DNA of 9,794 nt from NZQO01 sp964639255 (lineage in GTDB: Bacteria > Bacteroidota > Bacteroidia > Flavobacteriales > Flavobacteriaceae): positions 1 to 9,794 of the forward strand of contig CAZXDP010000074.1 of NCBI GenBank assembly GCA_964639255.1, read 5' to 3'. Below are positions 1 through 8,200 of the stretch, piece by piece; the stretch's first letter is position 1; each line of letters opens with the position of its first letter. Made by a program: the position numbers and the translations under genes. The notes under the pieces were generated by a model that was not told the origin of the DNA, did no database searches, and saw only the letters and a list, made by a program, of their open reading frames with translations.

Positions 1-5
1 CCATA

Positions 6-689
6 TTAGGGCGTACTGTTGCTTACCTGTAAAATTTTGCCATTGTAAAATTGATGTCCGGTGAGTGCAAAATCCATAATATATGTGGCCATTTCAGCAG
101 CTGAAAGCGGTGCGTTGTAGCCGGGAAAGGCCTCTTCCAACATCTCGGTCTGTACGGCCCCTAATGCCAAAACATTAAAGGCAGGCCCACTTTCCTTGTA
201 CTCCTCGGCCAATAATTCGGTCAAGGTAATGAGTGCGCCCTTGCTACTGCTATAGGCCGCAAGGCCGGGAAATTTCATACTTCCTTGTATGCCACCCATA
301 CTGCTAATATTTACCACATGTCCAGCTTTATCCAGTACAGGTAGCATTTTCTGGGTGAGCATGGCTACACCTGTAACATTTACTTGAAAGGAATCATTGA
401 AATGAGCGGCAATCAATTCAGCAAAAGGTTTGCTCACCAAATAGCCCGAATTGTTTATGAGTACATCTGCCCGTTGCCAATTGCTTTTAACGTAGTCTAC
501 CGCCTTTTTTATGTCGTCTTCCTCTGTTATATCGAATGGAAAGGCATGGCAGTTGTCCAGATTCGCTTCTAAAATGGGGGTAGCGTTTCGTGACAATGCC
601 AAAACACTGTGCCCCGCTGCCGAAAATTGCTTGGCGAGTTGAAAGCCAATGCCCCTACTGGTTCCGGTGATGATAATTTTTTTTCCCAT
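6..689 (-). CDS. Short-chain dehydrogenase/reductase (SDR) family oxidoreductase, substrate unknown
   Basis: Complete 227-residue classical SDR, a cytosolic NAD(P)(H)-dependent oxidoreductase. Seen in the sequence: the glycine-rich cofactor motif TGTSRGIG at residues 8-15; an Asp at 53 in the position that usually contacts the adenine ring; the structural motif NNSG at 79-82 (a variant of NNAG); Asn104; the catalytic Ser at 129/130 in NISS; and the Tyr146-xxx-Lys150 pair in YSSSK. All members of the Asn-Ser-Tyr-Lys tetrad are therefore present. Arg12 and Arg34 near the cofactor site suggest NADPH rather than NADH; this is inference. The ATG at 689 places the Rossmann motif right at the N terminus, as usual for the family. 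The gene follows pdhC in the same direction but behind an intrinsic terminator, so it need not belong to the PDH operon. The length is slightly short for FabG-type enzymes (about 245). The substrate cannot be told from sequence. Confidence 0.92.
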   Translation of the reverse strand: MGKKIIITGTSRGIGFQLAKQFSAAGHSVLALSRNATPILEANLDNCHAFPFDITEEDDIKKAVDYVKSNWQRADVLINNSGYLVSKPFAELIAAHFNDSFQVNVTGVAMLTQKMLPVLDKAGHVVNISSMGGIQGSMKFPGLAAYSSSKGALITLTELLAEEYKESGPAFNVLALGAVQTEMLEEAFPGYNAPLSAAEMATYIMDFALTGHQFYNGKILQVSNSTP

Positions 690-705
690 AGATCGCTTTT
701 AAGAT

Positions 706-735
706 AAAAAAACCTCACAGGAGTTGCTGTGAGGT
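706..735 (-). terminator. Intrinsic (Rho-independent) terminator of pdhC
   Basis: On the minus strand a perfect 9-bp stem (ACCTCACAG pairing with CTGTGAGGT) with a 6-nt loop (CAACTC) is followed directly by a run of T residues (plus-strand A run 706-711). It lies 29 nt after the pdhC stop codon and should end the pdhA-pdhC transcript. It also lies only 16 nt before the SDR start codon, leaving almost no room for a separate SDR promoter. Confidence 0.88.
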
Positions 736-764
736 CATTAGTATGTAGCTTTAAAAAGGCACCC

Positions 765-2474
765 TTATACAAACATGGTAACAGGATTCTCTATATACTG
801 CCGTAACGTCTGCAAAAACTTAGCTCCCGTGGCTCCATCTACCGTGCGGTGATCGCAGGCAAGCGTAACCGTCATAGTATTACCCACAGCTATCGCACCG
901 TTTTTTACCACGGGTTTCTGAACGATGGCACCCACCGAAAGAATGGCAGAATTTGGCTGATTGATGATAGAGGTAAACTCTTTGATACCAAACATTCCCA
1001 AATTGGATACGGTAAAGGTGCTTCCCTCCATTTCCTCTGGCTTAATTTTCTTGTTTCGCGCTTTGCCCGCTAGGTCTTTCACATTGGCACCTATTTGAGA
1101 AAAGCTCATTTGGTCCGCAAACTTAAGCACCGGCACCAAAAGTCCCTCATCTACGGCTACCGCCACACCAATATGGATATGCTTGGCGATTTTGGTGGTT
1201 TCGCCGTGCCACTGGGTGTTCACCTGTGGATGCTTTCGCAACGCCATGGCACAGGCCTTAACCACCATATCGTTAAAGGAAATTTTAACCTCGGGATCGT
1301 TGTTTATGGCTTCTCGCGCGGCAATGGCGTGGTCCATATCCAATTCCACTGTAAGATAATAGTGCGGTGCCGTAAATTTCGATTCGCCCAAGCGCTTCGC
1401 AATGGTTTTGCGCATTTGGGAGTTCTTCACTTCCTCGAATTCCTCTGTACCCACGGGTGTATAGGCTTGCACCCCCGCCGCTGGCTGGAAATTCTCGATA
1501 TCCTTCTTTACGATGCGGCCGTGATCACCACTCCCTTGCACGCGGCGAAGGTCGATCCCTTTCTCCTCGGCCAACTTCTTGGCCAAAGGCGATACGAAGA
1601 TTCTAGCACCCTCTTTAGACGCCGACTGAGATTGTTTTGTGGCCGATGTCGCTTTCTCTTGACCGTTTGTTGCTTTTTTTTCTTCGGAAGGGGACTTCGC
1701 CTCCTTTTTTACTTCGTCGCTTGAGGGCGCTTCTTCCTTTTTCTCCTCCTTTTGTGCCTTTTTCTTTCCCCCGCCTTTTTTGAAGTTTTCCATCACACCA
1801 GAAACATCGGTTCCTTCTGGTCCCAAAATGGCCAACAGGGCATCTACCTTTGCTGTTTCCCCTTCCTGAATGCCGATTTTCAATAAGGTGCCAGAATAAA
1901 AGGATTCAAACTCCATGGTCGCCTTATCTGTTTCAATTTCGGCCAAAATATCGCCTTCCTCTACCTTGTCGCCTTCCTGTTTCAGCCACGTAGCCACGGT
2001 ACCTTCTTCCATAGTATCGCTTAAGCGCGGCATGGTAACCACCTCTACTCCTTCGGGCACATCGGTTTCCGCATCGTTCTCGGAAGCTTCCGTTTCCTTA
2101 CTTTCCTTTTCCGAAGTAGTTTCCGAAGTATCGCTCTCGCCTTCTTCAGAATCTTCGGACGATTTTGTTTTCCCTTCTTCGGCGGTTTTCGTTTTCTTAG
2201 TATCCTTTCCTTCAAGAAGCTCGGAAATATCTTCCCCTTCCTCGCCGATTATGGCCAGCAATCTATCCACCTGAGCCGTCTCTCCTTCTTGAATGCCAAT
2301 ATGGAGCAAAGTTCCCTCGTAGAAGGATTCGAATTCCATAGTCGCTTTATCTGTTTCTATCTCGGCTAAAATATCGCCTTCTTCCACTTTATCGCCAACG
2401 CTTACCAACCATTTGGCAACCGTGCCCTCTTCCATAGTATCGCTTAATCGCGGCATGTTGATTACTTCGGCCAT
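765..2474 (-). CDS. pdhC: Pyruvate dehydrogenase complex E2, dihydrolipoyllysine-residue acetyltransferase, with two lipoyl domains
   Basis: E2 core subunit of the pyruvate dehydrogenase complex: it takes the acetyl group from E1 on a swinging lipoyl arm and transfers it to CoA. Complete, 569 residues. Domain order seen: lipoyl domain 1 (about 2-80) with the lipoylated lysine K43 in ETDKATMEF; a charged Glu/Ser/Thr-rich linker (84-140); lipoyl domain 2 (about 143-222) with K184 in the same motif; a Lys/Glu/Ser-rich linker (230-290); the peripheral subunit-binding domain that holds E1/E3 (292-328); and the acetyltransferase domain (about 345-569) with the active-site motif DHRTVDG, His542 and Asp546. 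The two lipoyl domains match at about 66 of 80 positions by eye. The linkers are charged rather than the Ala/Pro-rich type of Escherichia coli. The gene starts 3 nt after the pdhA stop, so the two are co-transcribed and probably translationally coupled. No branched-chain or 2-oxoglutarate E2 is favoured, because the neighbour is a PDH-type E1-alpha. Confidence 0.96.
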   Translation of the reverse strand: MAEVINMPRLSDTMEEGTVAKWLVSVGDKVEEGDILAEIETDKATMEFESFYEGTLLHIGIQEGETAQVDRLLAIIGEEGEDISELLEGKDTKKTKTAEEGKTKSSEDSEEGESDTSETTSEKESKETEASENDAETDVPEGVEVVTMPRLSDTMEEGTVATWLKQEGDKVEEGDILAEIETDKATMEFESFYSGTLLKIGIQEGETAKVDALLAILGPEGTDVSGVMENFKKGGGKKKAQKEEKKEEAPSSDEVKKEAKSPSEEKKATNGQEKATSATKQSQSASKEGARIFVSPLAKKLAEEKGIDLRRVQGSGDHGRIVKKDIENFQPAAGVQAYTPVGTEEFEEVKNSQMRKTIAKRLGESKFTAPHYYLTVELDMDHAIAAREAINNDPEVKISFNDMVVKACAMALRKHPQVNTQWHGETTKIAKHIHIGVAVAVDEGLLVPVLKFADQMSFSQIGANVKDLAGKARNKKIKPEEMEGSTFTVSNLGMFGIKEFTSIINQPNSAILSVGAIVQKPVVKNGAIAVGNTMTVTLACDHRTVDGATGAKFLQTLRQYIENPVTMFV

Positions 2475-2477
2475 AAT

Positions 2478-3476
2478 TTATAATTTGTGAGGTAAAAATG
2501 GATAGTCTTCTTGTTCGTAAACGGTATCGTACATTACATTTTTTGCGGGATAGTCTGAATCTTCTGCGAATTTTTCGCACTCGGCCACTCGATCCTTAAC
2601 GCGCTTATCGATTTTCTGTACTTCATCTTCGGTGGCCCATTTCTTTTCATAAATCTTGTTCAAGACATATGAAATTGGGTCTTCCTCTTGCTTTTGTTTT
2701 ACCTCTTCCTTGGTTCGGTAATGTTGGGCATCGCTCATGGAGTGACCGCGGTAACGATAGGTACGAAGCTCCAAGAAGGTAGGGCCGTCGCCACGTCTAG
2801 CACGGTCTATGGCCTCATCCATTTCCTTGGCGACCACCTCAGGTTTCATTCCATCAACGGGCTTGCAAGGCATTTCGTAGCCTAGACCCAGCTTATAGAT
2901 ATCTGTATGGTTTGCGGTTCTCGCTACAGAGGTTCCCATAGCATAGCCATTATTCTCCACGCAGAAAACCACTGGAAGTTTCCAAAGCATCGCCAAGTTA
3001 AACGATTCGTGCAGGGAACCTTGACGCGTGGCACCATCGCCCATAAAGGTTAGGGTAACTGCATCGCGCTCAAAGTATTTATCGGCAAAAGCCAATCCGG
3101 CACCAAGGGGTATTTGTCCGCCCACAATACCATGACCGCCATAGAAACGGTGCTCTTTGGAAAAAATGTGCATAGAGCCTCCAAGGCCTTGGGAAGTTCC
3201 CGTTCCCTTACCATACAGCTCGGCCATAACTTTTTTTGCATCCACGCCCATCCCAATGGGTTGCACGTGATTTCGATAGGCGGTAATCATTCGGTCCTTC
3301 CCAAGATCCATCGCATGCAGGGAACCCGCCAAAACTGCCTCCTGGCCATTATATAAGTGCAGAAACCCCCGCACTTTCTGTTTTATGTATACTTGCGCCA
3401 ACTTGTCTTCAAACTTGCGCCAAAAGAGCATTTCCTCGTACCAATTAAGGTAGGTTTCTTTCGTAATTTTCTTCAT
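2478..3476 (-). CDS. pdhA: Pyruvate dehydrogenase E1 component, alpha subunit
   Basis: Thiamine-diphosphate-dependent alpha subunit of the heterotetrameric (alpha2beta2) E1, which decarboxylates pyruvate and passes the acetyl group to the lipoyl domains of E2. Complete, 332 residues, a normal length for a bacterial E1-alpha without a targeting peptide. Seen in the sequence: the ThDP/Mg-binding motif starting GDG at 146-148 and ending ENN at 174-176; the TAYRNH segment at 65-70 near the active site; and the loop YRYRGHSMSDA at 240-250, which matches the loop carrying the regulatory serines of mitochondrial E1-alpha (no evidence of phosphorylation here). ATG start at 3476. A well-matched promoter lies about 45 nt upstream (3521-3551), and pdhC follows after 3 nt. 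The beta subunit gene (pdhB), usually next to pdhA in other bacteria, is not in this window and must be encoded elsewhere for the enzyme to work. Confidence 0.96.
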   Translation of the reverse strand: MKKITKETYLNWYEEMLFWRKFEDKLAQVYIKQKVRGFLHLYNGQEAVLAGSLHAMDLGKDRMITAYRNHVQPIGMGVDAKKVMAELYGKGTGTSQGLGGSMHIFSKEHRFYGGHGIVGGQIPLGAGLAFADKYFERDAVTLTFMGDGATRQGSLHESFNLAMLWKLPVVFCVENNGYAMGTSVARTANHTDIYKLGLGYEMPCKPVDGMKPEVVAKEMDEAIDRARRGDGPTFLELRTYRYRGHSMSDAQHYRTKEEVKQKQEEDPISYVLNKIYEKKWATEDEVQKIDKRVKDRVAECEKFAEDSDYPAKNVMYDTVYEQEDYPFLPHKL

Positions 3477-3520
3477 TTGAATGGTTTACGGCCCCAAGGG
3501 TGCCTGTAGTTCACGAATAA

Positions 3521-3551
3521 CAAAAATAGTGTTTTCTAACCTTCTACAAAA
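3521..3551 (-). promoter_or_regulatory. Bacteroidota-type promoter for pdhA-pdhC
   Basis: On the minus strand, TTTTG (3551-3547), an 18-nt spacer, then TATTTTTG (3528-3521). This matches the known Flavobacterium/Bacteroides sigma-70 consensus (TTG ... TAnnTTTG) at every fixed position with good spacing. Transcription would begin around 3515, giving a leader of roughly 40 nt before the pdhA ATG. It lies in the 115-nt gap between cdd and pdhA, so the PDH genes can be transcribed independently of porV-cdd. No terminator for cdd is visible in the gap. Confidence 0.7.
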
Positions 3552-3591
3552 CGGTAAAACCTTAAAATAAAAATGGCTTTCGGCAAATATA

Positions 3592-4077
3592 TCAAGTGAG
3601 GTAACTGCTGTCGAAAATAAGAGGGAGCAGGTCTTTTATGGAAGCTGCCCTGGCAATCTTACCCGTTTCACCCATAAAATAAATGGCAATGGGCTGGGAT
3701 TGATTCAGTTCATATTCTGCAATGGCCTGTCTGCACGCCCCACAGGGAGGTATTGGGGTAGTGATCTCCTGCTTTTGTGATCTCGCAGTAACGGCAATGG
3801 CATTTATGGTACTGTGGGGAAATTGGGCACCGGCGTGGTAAATGGCCACCCGCTCTGCACAAAGGCCGCTGGGAAAGGCTGCATTTTCCTGATTGTTCCC
3901 GAGGACGACCGTACCATCATCCAACAATACGGCAGCACCCACCCTAAAACGAGAATAAGGCGCATAAGCCTTTTCTCGGGCCTCCTGCGCCTTATGCATC
4001 AAGTTTTGAATTGGTAGCGGTAGTTCTGAAATAGCTTCGAACACCGCAAGTTCAATTTCAATGAGGTGTTTTTTCAA
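3592..4077 (-). CDS. cdd: Cytidine deaminase (TTG start)
   Basis: Zinc-dependent hydrolytic deamination of cytidine and deoxycytidine to uridine and deoxyuridine in pyrimidine salvage; cytosolic. Complete, 161 residues. Seen: the zinc and catalytic motif CAER (Cys73, Glu75 as proton shuttle) and PCGAC (Cys112, Cys115). Three cysteine zinc ligands are typical of the tetrameric Bacillus-type enzyme. The substrate-binding segments YAPYSRFRVGAA (38-49) and the Asn/Glu in NNQENAAF (61-68) are present. The N terminus is about 20 residues longer than that of Bacillus subtilis Cdd; a similar MKK-initiated extension is, as I recall, usual in Flavobacteriaceae. The start is a TTG at 4075-4077: between the in-frame stop upstream and this codon there is no ATG or GTG, and the next ATG (codon 27) would cut into the first helix. 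It begins 5 nt after the porV stop, so it is probably co-transcribed and translationally coupled with porV. Confidence 0.94.
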   Translation of the reverse strand: MKKHLIEIELAVFEAISELPLPIQNLMHKAQEAREKAYAPYSRFRVGAAVLLDDGTVVLGNNQENAAFPSGLCAERVAIYHAGAQFPHSTINAIAVTARSQKQEITTPIPPCGACRQAIAEYELNQSQPIAIYFMGETGKIARAASIKDLLPLIFDSSYLT

Positions 4078-4082
4078 TAGGT

Positions 4083-5249
4083 TTAATATTCATCATACTC
4101 ATCCCCAAAATTGAAGGTAAGTCCAAAACGAAGGGTTCCTTCGAGCGGGCTACGAACCCTAGAAGTAGAGAACAGGTACGAAATATCTATGTTAATTGCG
4201 GTATAGCGGAACCCGGCACCGAGGGAGAGGAACTTTCTAGAACCTTTGTCCTCGCTCTCGTTAAAATAACCCGTACGCAGTGCGAATACGTCTTGGTACC
4301 AATATTCGGCACCGAGGGCCCAGGTAAATTCTTTCAACTCTTCGCTAAAACCATCGGGCGCATCGCCAAACGATTCAAAAATACCCGAGAAAAAGCTAAT
4401 GTCCTCATATTCTTCGTCGTCTTCGGCATCAATATCGCCATCGCCGTCGAAATCGCGCGGGGTGGGAACCAACAATTTGTTGACTTGGGCCGTGAGTCCA
4501 ATTTTATTGTACTCATCCAAAATGAAATCGAAGCCACCGCCGAGCGCCAAGTTCGTGGGCAGGTTGTTTTCTTGACCTACCTCATCGTATTTAATCTTGG
4601 GACCGACATTCGAAATATTGAAACCAGCTCTCCAACGACCATCAAAGTCGTTATATGGAATTTCCTCACTTTGGTAATAACCCGCAACGTCTACGGCAAA
4701 CGAACTTGCCGCCGTGGCATCTTCATTAGACGCTTGGATACGAAGGTCGGACCGCAGGTAACGCCCTGCCACAGCCATGGAGAAACGTTCGCTCAATCGT
4801 AGGGAATACGAAACGTCGAACGTGAACTCATTGGGGCTTTGTATCAAGGGTTCTGAAATAGCATCGGGCCGAAGTTCAATATCCCCCAAGCTGAAATAAC
4901 GCAAGCTGGCACCAATGGCACTACGCTCGCTCAAGCGATTGTAGTACGTAAGATTACCCAGAAAAATATCGTTTACCAATTGGCTCAAATAAGGTGTATA
5001 GGTAAGACCCACACCTTGCTTAGAAATAGCGAAGGCGTATTTGGCCGGGTTCCATTGTTGGGAAAAGGCATCGGCCGATGTGGCTACCCCAATGTCTCCC
5101 ATACCGGCGGCGCGCGCATCGGCCGCGATCAAAACAAAGGGCACCCCAGTGGTAATGACCCTATCGCCAGGGCCCAACTCATTAGAATCTTGGGAAAACG
5201 CATTAATAGACAGGAGACCAATTAAAATTGGGATCAGGATTTTCTTCAT
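4083..5249 (-). CDS. porV: T9SS outer-membrane shuttle protein PorV (LptO)
   Basis: Outer-membrane beta-barrel of the FadL-like fold that binds secreted type IX cargo as it leaves the SprA translocon and carries it to the attachment/sortase complex containing PorU. From the ATG at 5249 the protein is 388 residues with a classic signal peptide (about 1-20: KK, hydrophobic core, SINAFSQ). The mature N terminus (GDRVITTGVPFVLIAADARAAGMGD region) and the segment FGDAPDGFSEELKEF are, from memory, characteristic of PorV. The remainder alternates amphipathic beta strands with polar turns and ends in a strand closing with Tyr. Residues 266-277 (DFDGDGDIDAED) form an EF-hand-like acidic loop, followed by a Glu/Asp-rich stretch. 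The frame is open upstream to a TTG at 5270, but that codon lies inside a TATATTTG promoter box and would add seven residues before the signal peptide, so the ATG is preferred. porU ends 36 nt upstream and cdd follows after 5 nt. Confidence 0.95.
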   Translation of the reverse strand: MKKILIPILIGLLSINAFSQDSNELGPGDRVITTGVPFVLIAADARAAGMGDIGVATSADAFSQQWNPAKYAFAISKQGVGLTYTPYLSQLVNDIFLGNLTYYNRLSERSAIGASLRYFSLGDIELRPDAISEPLIQSPNEFTFDVSYSLRLSERFSMAVAGRYLRSDLRIQASNEDATAASSFAVDVAGYYQSEEIPYNDFDGRWRAGFNISNVGPKIKYDEVGQENNLPTNLALGGGFDFILDEYNKIGLTAQVNKLLVPTPRDFDGDGDIDAEDDEEYEDISFFSGIFESFGDAPDGFSEELKEFTWALGAEYWYQDVFALRTGYFNESEDKGSRKFLSLGAGFRYTAINIDISYLFSTSRVRSPLEGTLRFGLTFNFGDEYDEY

Positions 5250-5267
5250 GAGGTTTTGAATTTTGAA

Positions 5268-5275
5268 CAAATATA
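5268..5275 (-). promoter_or_regulatory. Candidate -7 element of a porV promoter (TATATTTG)
   Basis: Exact match to the Bacteroidota TAnnTTTG box on the minus strand, 18 nt upstream of the porV ATG, in the short porU-porV gap. The only TTG nearby at a usable distance is at 5300-5298, 22 nt upstream and inside the last codons of porU, which is at the long end of accepted spacing. porV may therefore have its own promoter in addition to read-through from porU. Chance occurrence in A/T-rich sequence is possible. Confidence 0.45.
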
Positions 5276-5285
5276 AATGTTTTGG

Positions 5286-8200
5286 TTAAAGGATGACCAA
5301 TTTTTCAAATTTTTCAGTTTGCTGATTGGTTAACGTAGATTTCACCGTAATCTTGTACACATACACCCCTTTTCCAATTCGGTCGCCAAAATCGTCCCGA
5401 CCGTCCCATACAATATCGCGCGACAAGAAACCGTCTGTATTAATGATTTGATTTTTAGTCCAAACCACCTTGCCTGTTACGGTAAATACCTGTACCTGAA
5501 CCTCCAAGGGCTCGAAGGGACGGTTGTGATTGAACCAAAATTCGGTATAGTTTACAAACGGATTGGGATAGTTGAGCACCCGGGTTATTTTGAGCTCATC
5601 ATCACCAGCCACTACAAATTGTATTTCGGCAGTAGAGGAGTTGTTGTAAACATCCCAAGCACGAAGTGTCAAGGTGTGTACGCCTTCTTCTAAATCGCGC
5701 AGCTTGTAGTTTGCCGTGCCGCGGGTAAAATCGTCCACCTCGGTTTGGTAATAGTCGTTGAGCACAAAAGGGTTCGCCTCATCGCCATCTAAAATCGCAA
5801 TGATATCGTGGCCAATACCACTAGCCGTATTGATGCCGTTCTCGTCCTCCAGCTTGGCAAGAATGATAGGCGAGTCGTTGGTGACACCGCCAGATACGAA
5901 ACTTTCATCGTTCATAAACAATCGAATCGTAGGGCCAAGGTTATCTTCGGGAGCATTTTGGTTGAGTCCGCCCACCTTTAAATCTAGGTTGAAACCTGTC
6001 TGGTCTTCCAGTACGTTATCCCTGCGGGCGTATAGGCTCACCCGACCGTTCCCCACGGGAATTTGAATATCCCTCGGTACGACAAATTCAACTTCGAACT
6101 TGCCGTTGGTAACTGAAGCCTGACCATTAAAGAGACCCTCGCCCAGGGTGGTGAAGTTCATCACCACGCCTTGGTTATCGTTATCTAAAGTTTGGCGTTG
6201 AACATTCTTGTCGAAAATCTTCATTTCCACTACGCCCGAGTAATCTGAAATTAACTGGCCGTTTTCGGTAACCACCTCCCCGCCCAAGCGAACGCGGCTC
6301 AATGCCTTTAGAGTATCGGTTGCTTGCGCCAGCGGCACGCCGTTCAATGTGGTAAGCCGTATCGATTGCCTCGGAAACGCAAGCGGCATGGCGGGGTCAC
6401 CAATATAGAACACCACCCTGCGAAGATCATCTCCAATATTATTTTTTGAGATACGCAAGCCTTCTGCCGGAGTATTGGGAACATTTTGCCCATACCCGAA
6501 CAATTGTTCAGCCAACGCCTCGTTGTACTCAATGCCCAAGAAAATACTTATGGAACGCGTGGTAGTTACCATTGAAATGGCACCCCCTTCCCGGTTCATA
6601 TAGGTCAATTCTCCAGCGGTAATTCGCTGGGGATCGTCGAATTTCGTAAATTCACAGGTTACGGTTACGATACAGGGCAGCCTATCCCGGTTTTGGAAAT
6701 CCCTAGCCATTTGCTGACTATAGATAAACTCGTGGGCCAGGCCATCCTCACCTCCGTGCCCGAAATAATTGAAAATGACCGCCCCCACGTCGATGGCATC
6801 CTTTATCGCTTCGTTCACGTCTGGGTAGCGATCTCCACCCGCAGAAGATTGCTGCCTAAAGGCATCGCTATGTATTTTCTTAACATTTATAAAAGGTTTT
6901 TTAACATTTATGGTATCTCCCAATTCATCGAGATCAAGTTGCAGCCGCTGCTCGCCCGATTTGTCCACGTCATCGGAAACCAAAACGAAATTGTTACGCC
7001 AATTGCCATAGGTTTCTCTAGAGGTGTAATTGATTATTTTGTCTACCATGGCATTGGCAAGGCTTACGTTGTCTGCCAAAATTCGGCCCACTGCAACATC
7101 AAGCATATCTATATCAAGTCTACTACCGGGCCTGCCATCCCGTACTAAACCGATTGTGCCTTCGTCGATGTCTAAACTTCCGAAGAAATCATCACTCATA
7201 AAAGAGGAAATTGTATTGGTACTTAACAGAGTATGAAAAGTAGGCACCACATTGTTATTACCAGGCAATCGGTTTTTATAGTCCACACTGGTATCGCCGA
7301 AAATACCGAGGTATTTAATGCGGTTGTTAGGAGATGAGGCATTCTCGTAGACATAGCGCACAAAATTGCGAATAGCGCCAATATCTTGCTTTCCAGAACT
7401 GAACTCTTCATAGATCTTATCGGTAGTGACCACCTTTACGCGCAAACCGCGCATTTGCTTATGGTGGTTGGCCAGCCGTAGTGCAGGCTGCAGCAAGAAA
7501 GGAGCAGTAATGATAACATAATCCACATCTTGGAACCCGCCCGAAGCATCCTTGAAAATAGTGCCTTTAATATCTTGATTGGGCACCCGCGAATCTGAAA
7601 TTTGAACGGGCTGAAAATAATCGCTCGGATTTACCGCCACATATTCCCGAATTTGGCCCATTGGGGCCTTAAAGGAAAAGGTCGCGGCATTGCCTTCATT
7701 TAAAGTGTTGGTTATGAAGGCCGGATTGGTTACATCCCAAACCTGCGTAAATTGGGAAGCATTGGTAAGCTGGTATTCCCCTACCCCTGCAAGGGTTTCG
7801 GCTTGGTTGTATCGAAAGGACAATTGGCCATTAACCCCCGTAAGCTGTCGTAACGCCTCCACATGAACATAATCTAGGTACCCGATACTCGATGGATTTC
7901 CGCCGTTGTTATAGGTAAGATCGACGGTTACCGTTTCACCTGCGGCGGGGATTTCCTCGTCTAGCAACTTGGGATTAAGAAAGGTTTGGCCTGAAACGCG
8001 CGTAAAATTAAGCGGGTTCATAGTTGTGCTATTTATCGAAACAGACATTGAGGTATTGGTCTCTGATGCCGCCGCCGCCCGTACCATAACGCGCATGGGA
8101 GCTCCCGGAACGATATTGGGAAACGTAAACTCGTAGCGCTGCTCATTTTCAATGGTAAAACGGTTGCCGTACCAACGGCGACCCACCTTTGCCGGACTCT

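Noticed and set aside
1095..1724. 209-codon open frame on the plus strand
   Set aside because: It is wholly antisense to the acetyltransferase and linker part of pdhC, whose motifs are beyond doubt; the translation shows no recognisable motif.
1915..2274. 119-codon Ser/Val-rich open frame on the plus strand
   Set aside because: Antisense of the Glu/Lys/Ser-rich linker and lipoyl domain of pdhC; the serine richness is just the complement of GAA/GAG and similar codons.
3491..3505. Possible hairpin GGCCCCAAGGGTGCC in the pdhA leader
   Set aside because: The loop would be only two bases, the stem has a bulge, and no T run follows, so neither a terminator nor a riboswitch is supported.
4293..4802. 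169-codon open frame on the plus strand
   Set aside because: Antisense to porV with no motif, signal peptide or promoter of its own.
5250..5285. Possible terminator between porU and porV
   Set aside because: The 36-nt gap has no inverted repeat of useful length; only A/T-rich sequence and the TATATTTG box are visible.
6693..7148. 151-codon open frame on the plus strand
   Set aside because: Antisense to the peptidase domain of porU; no independent support.
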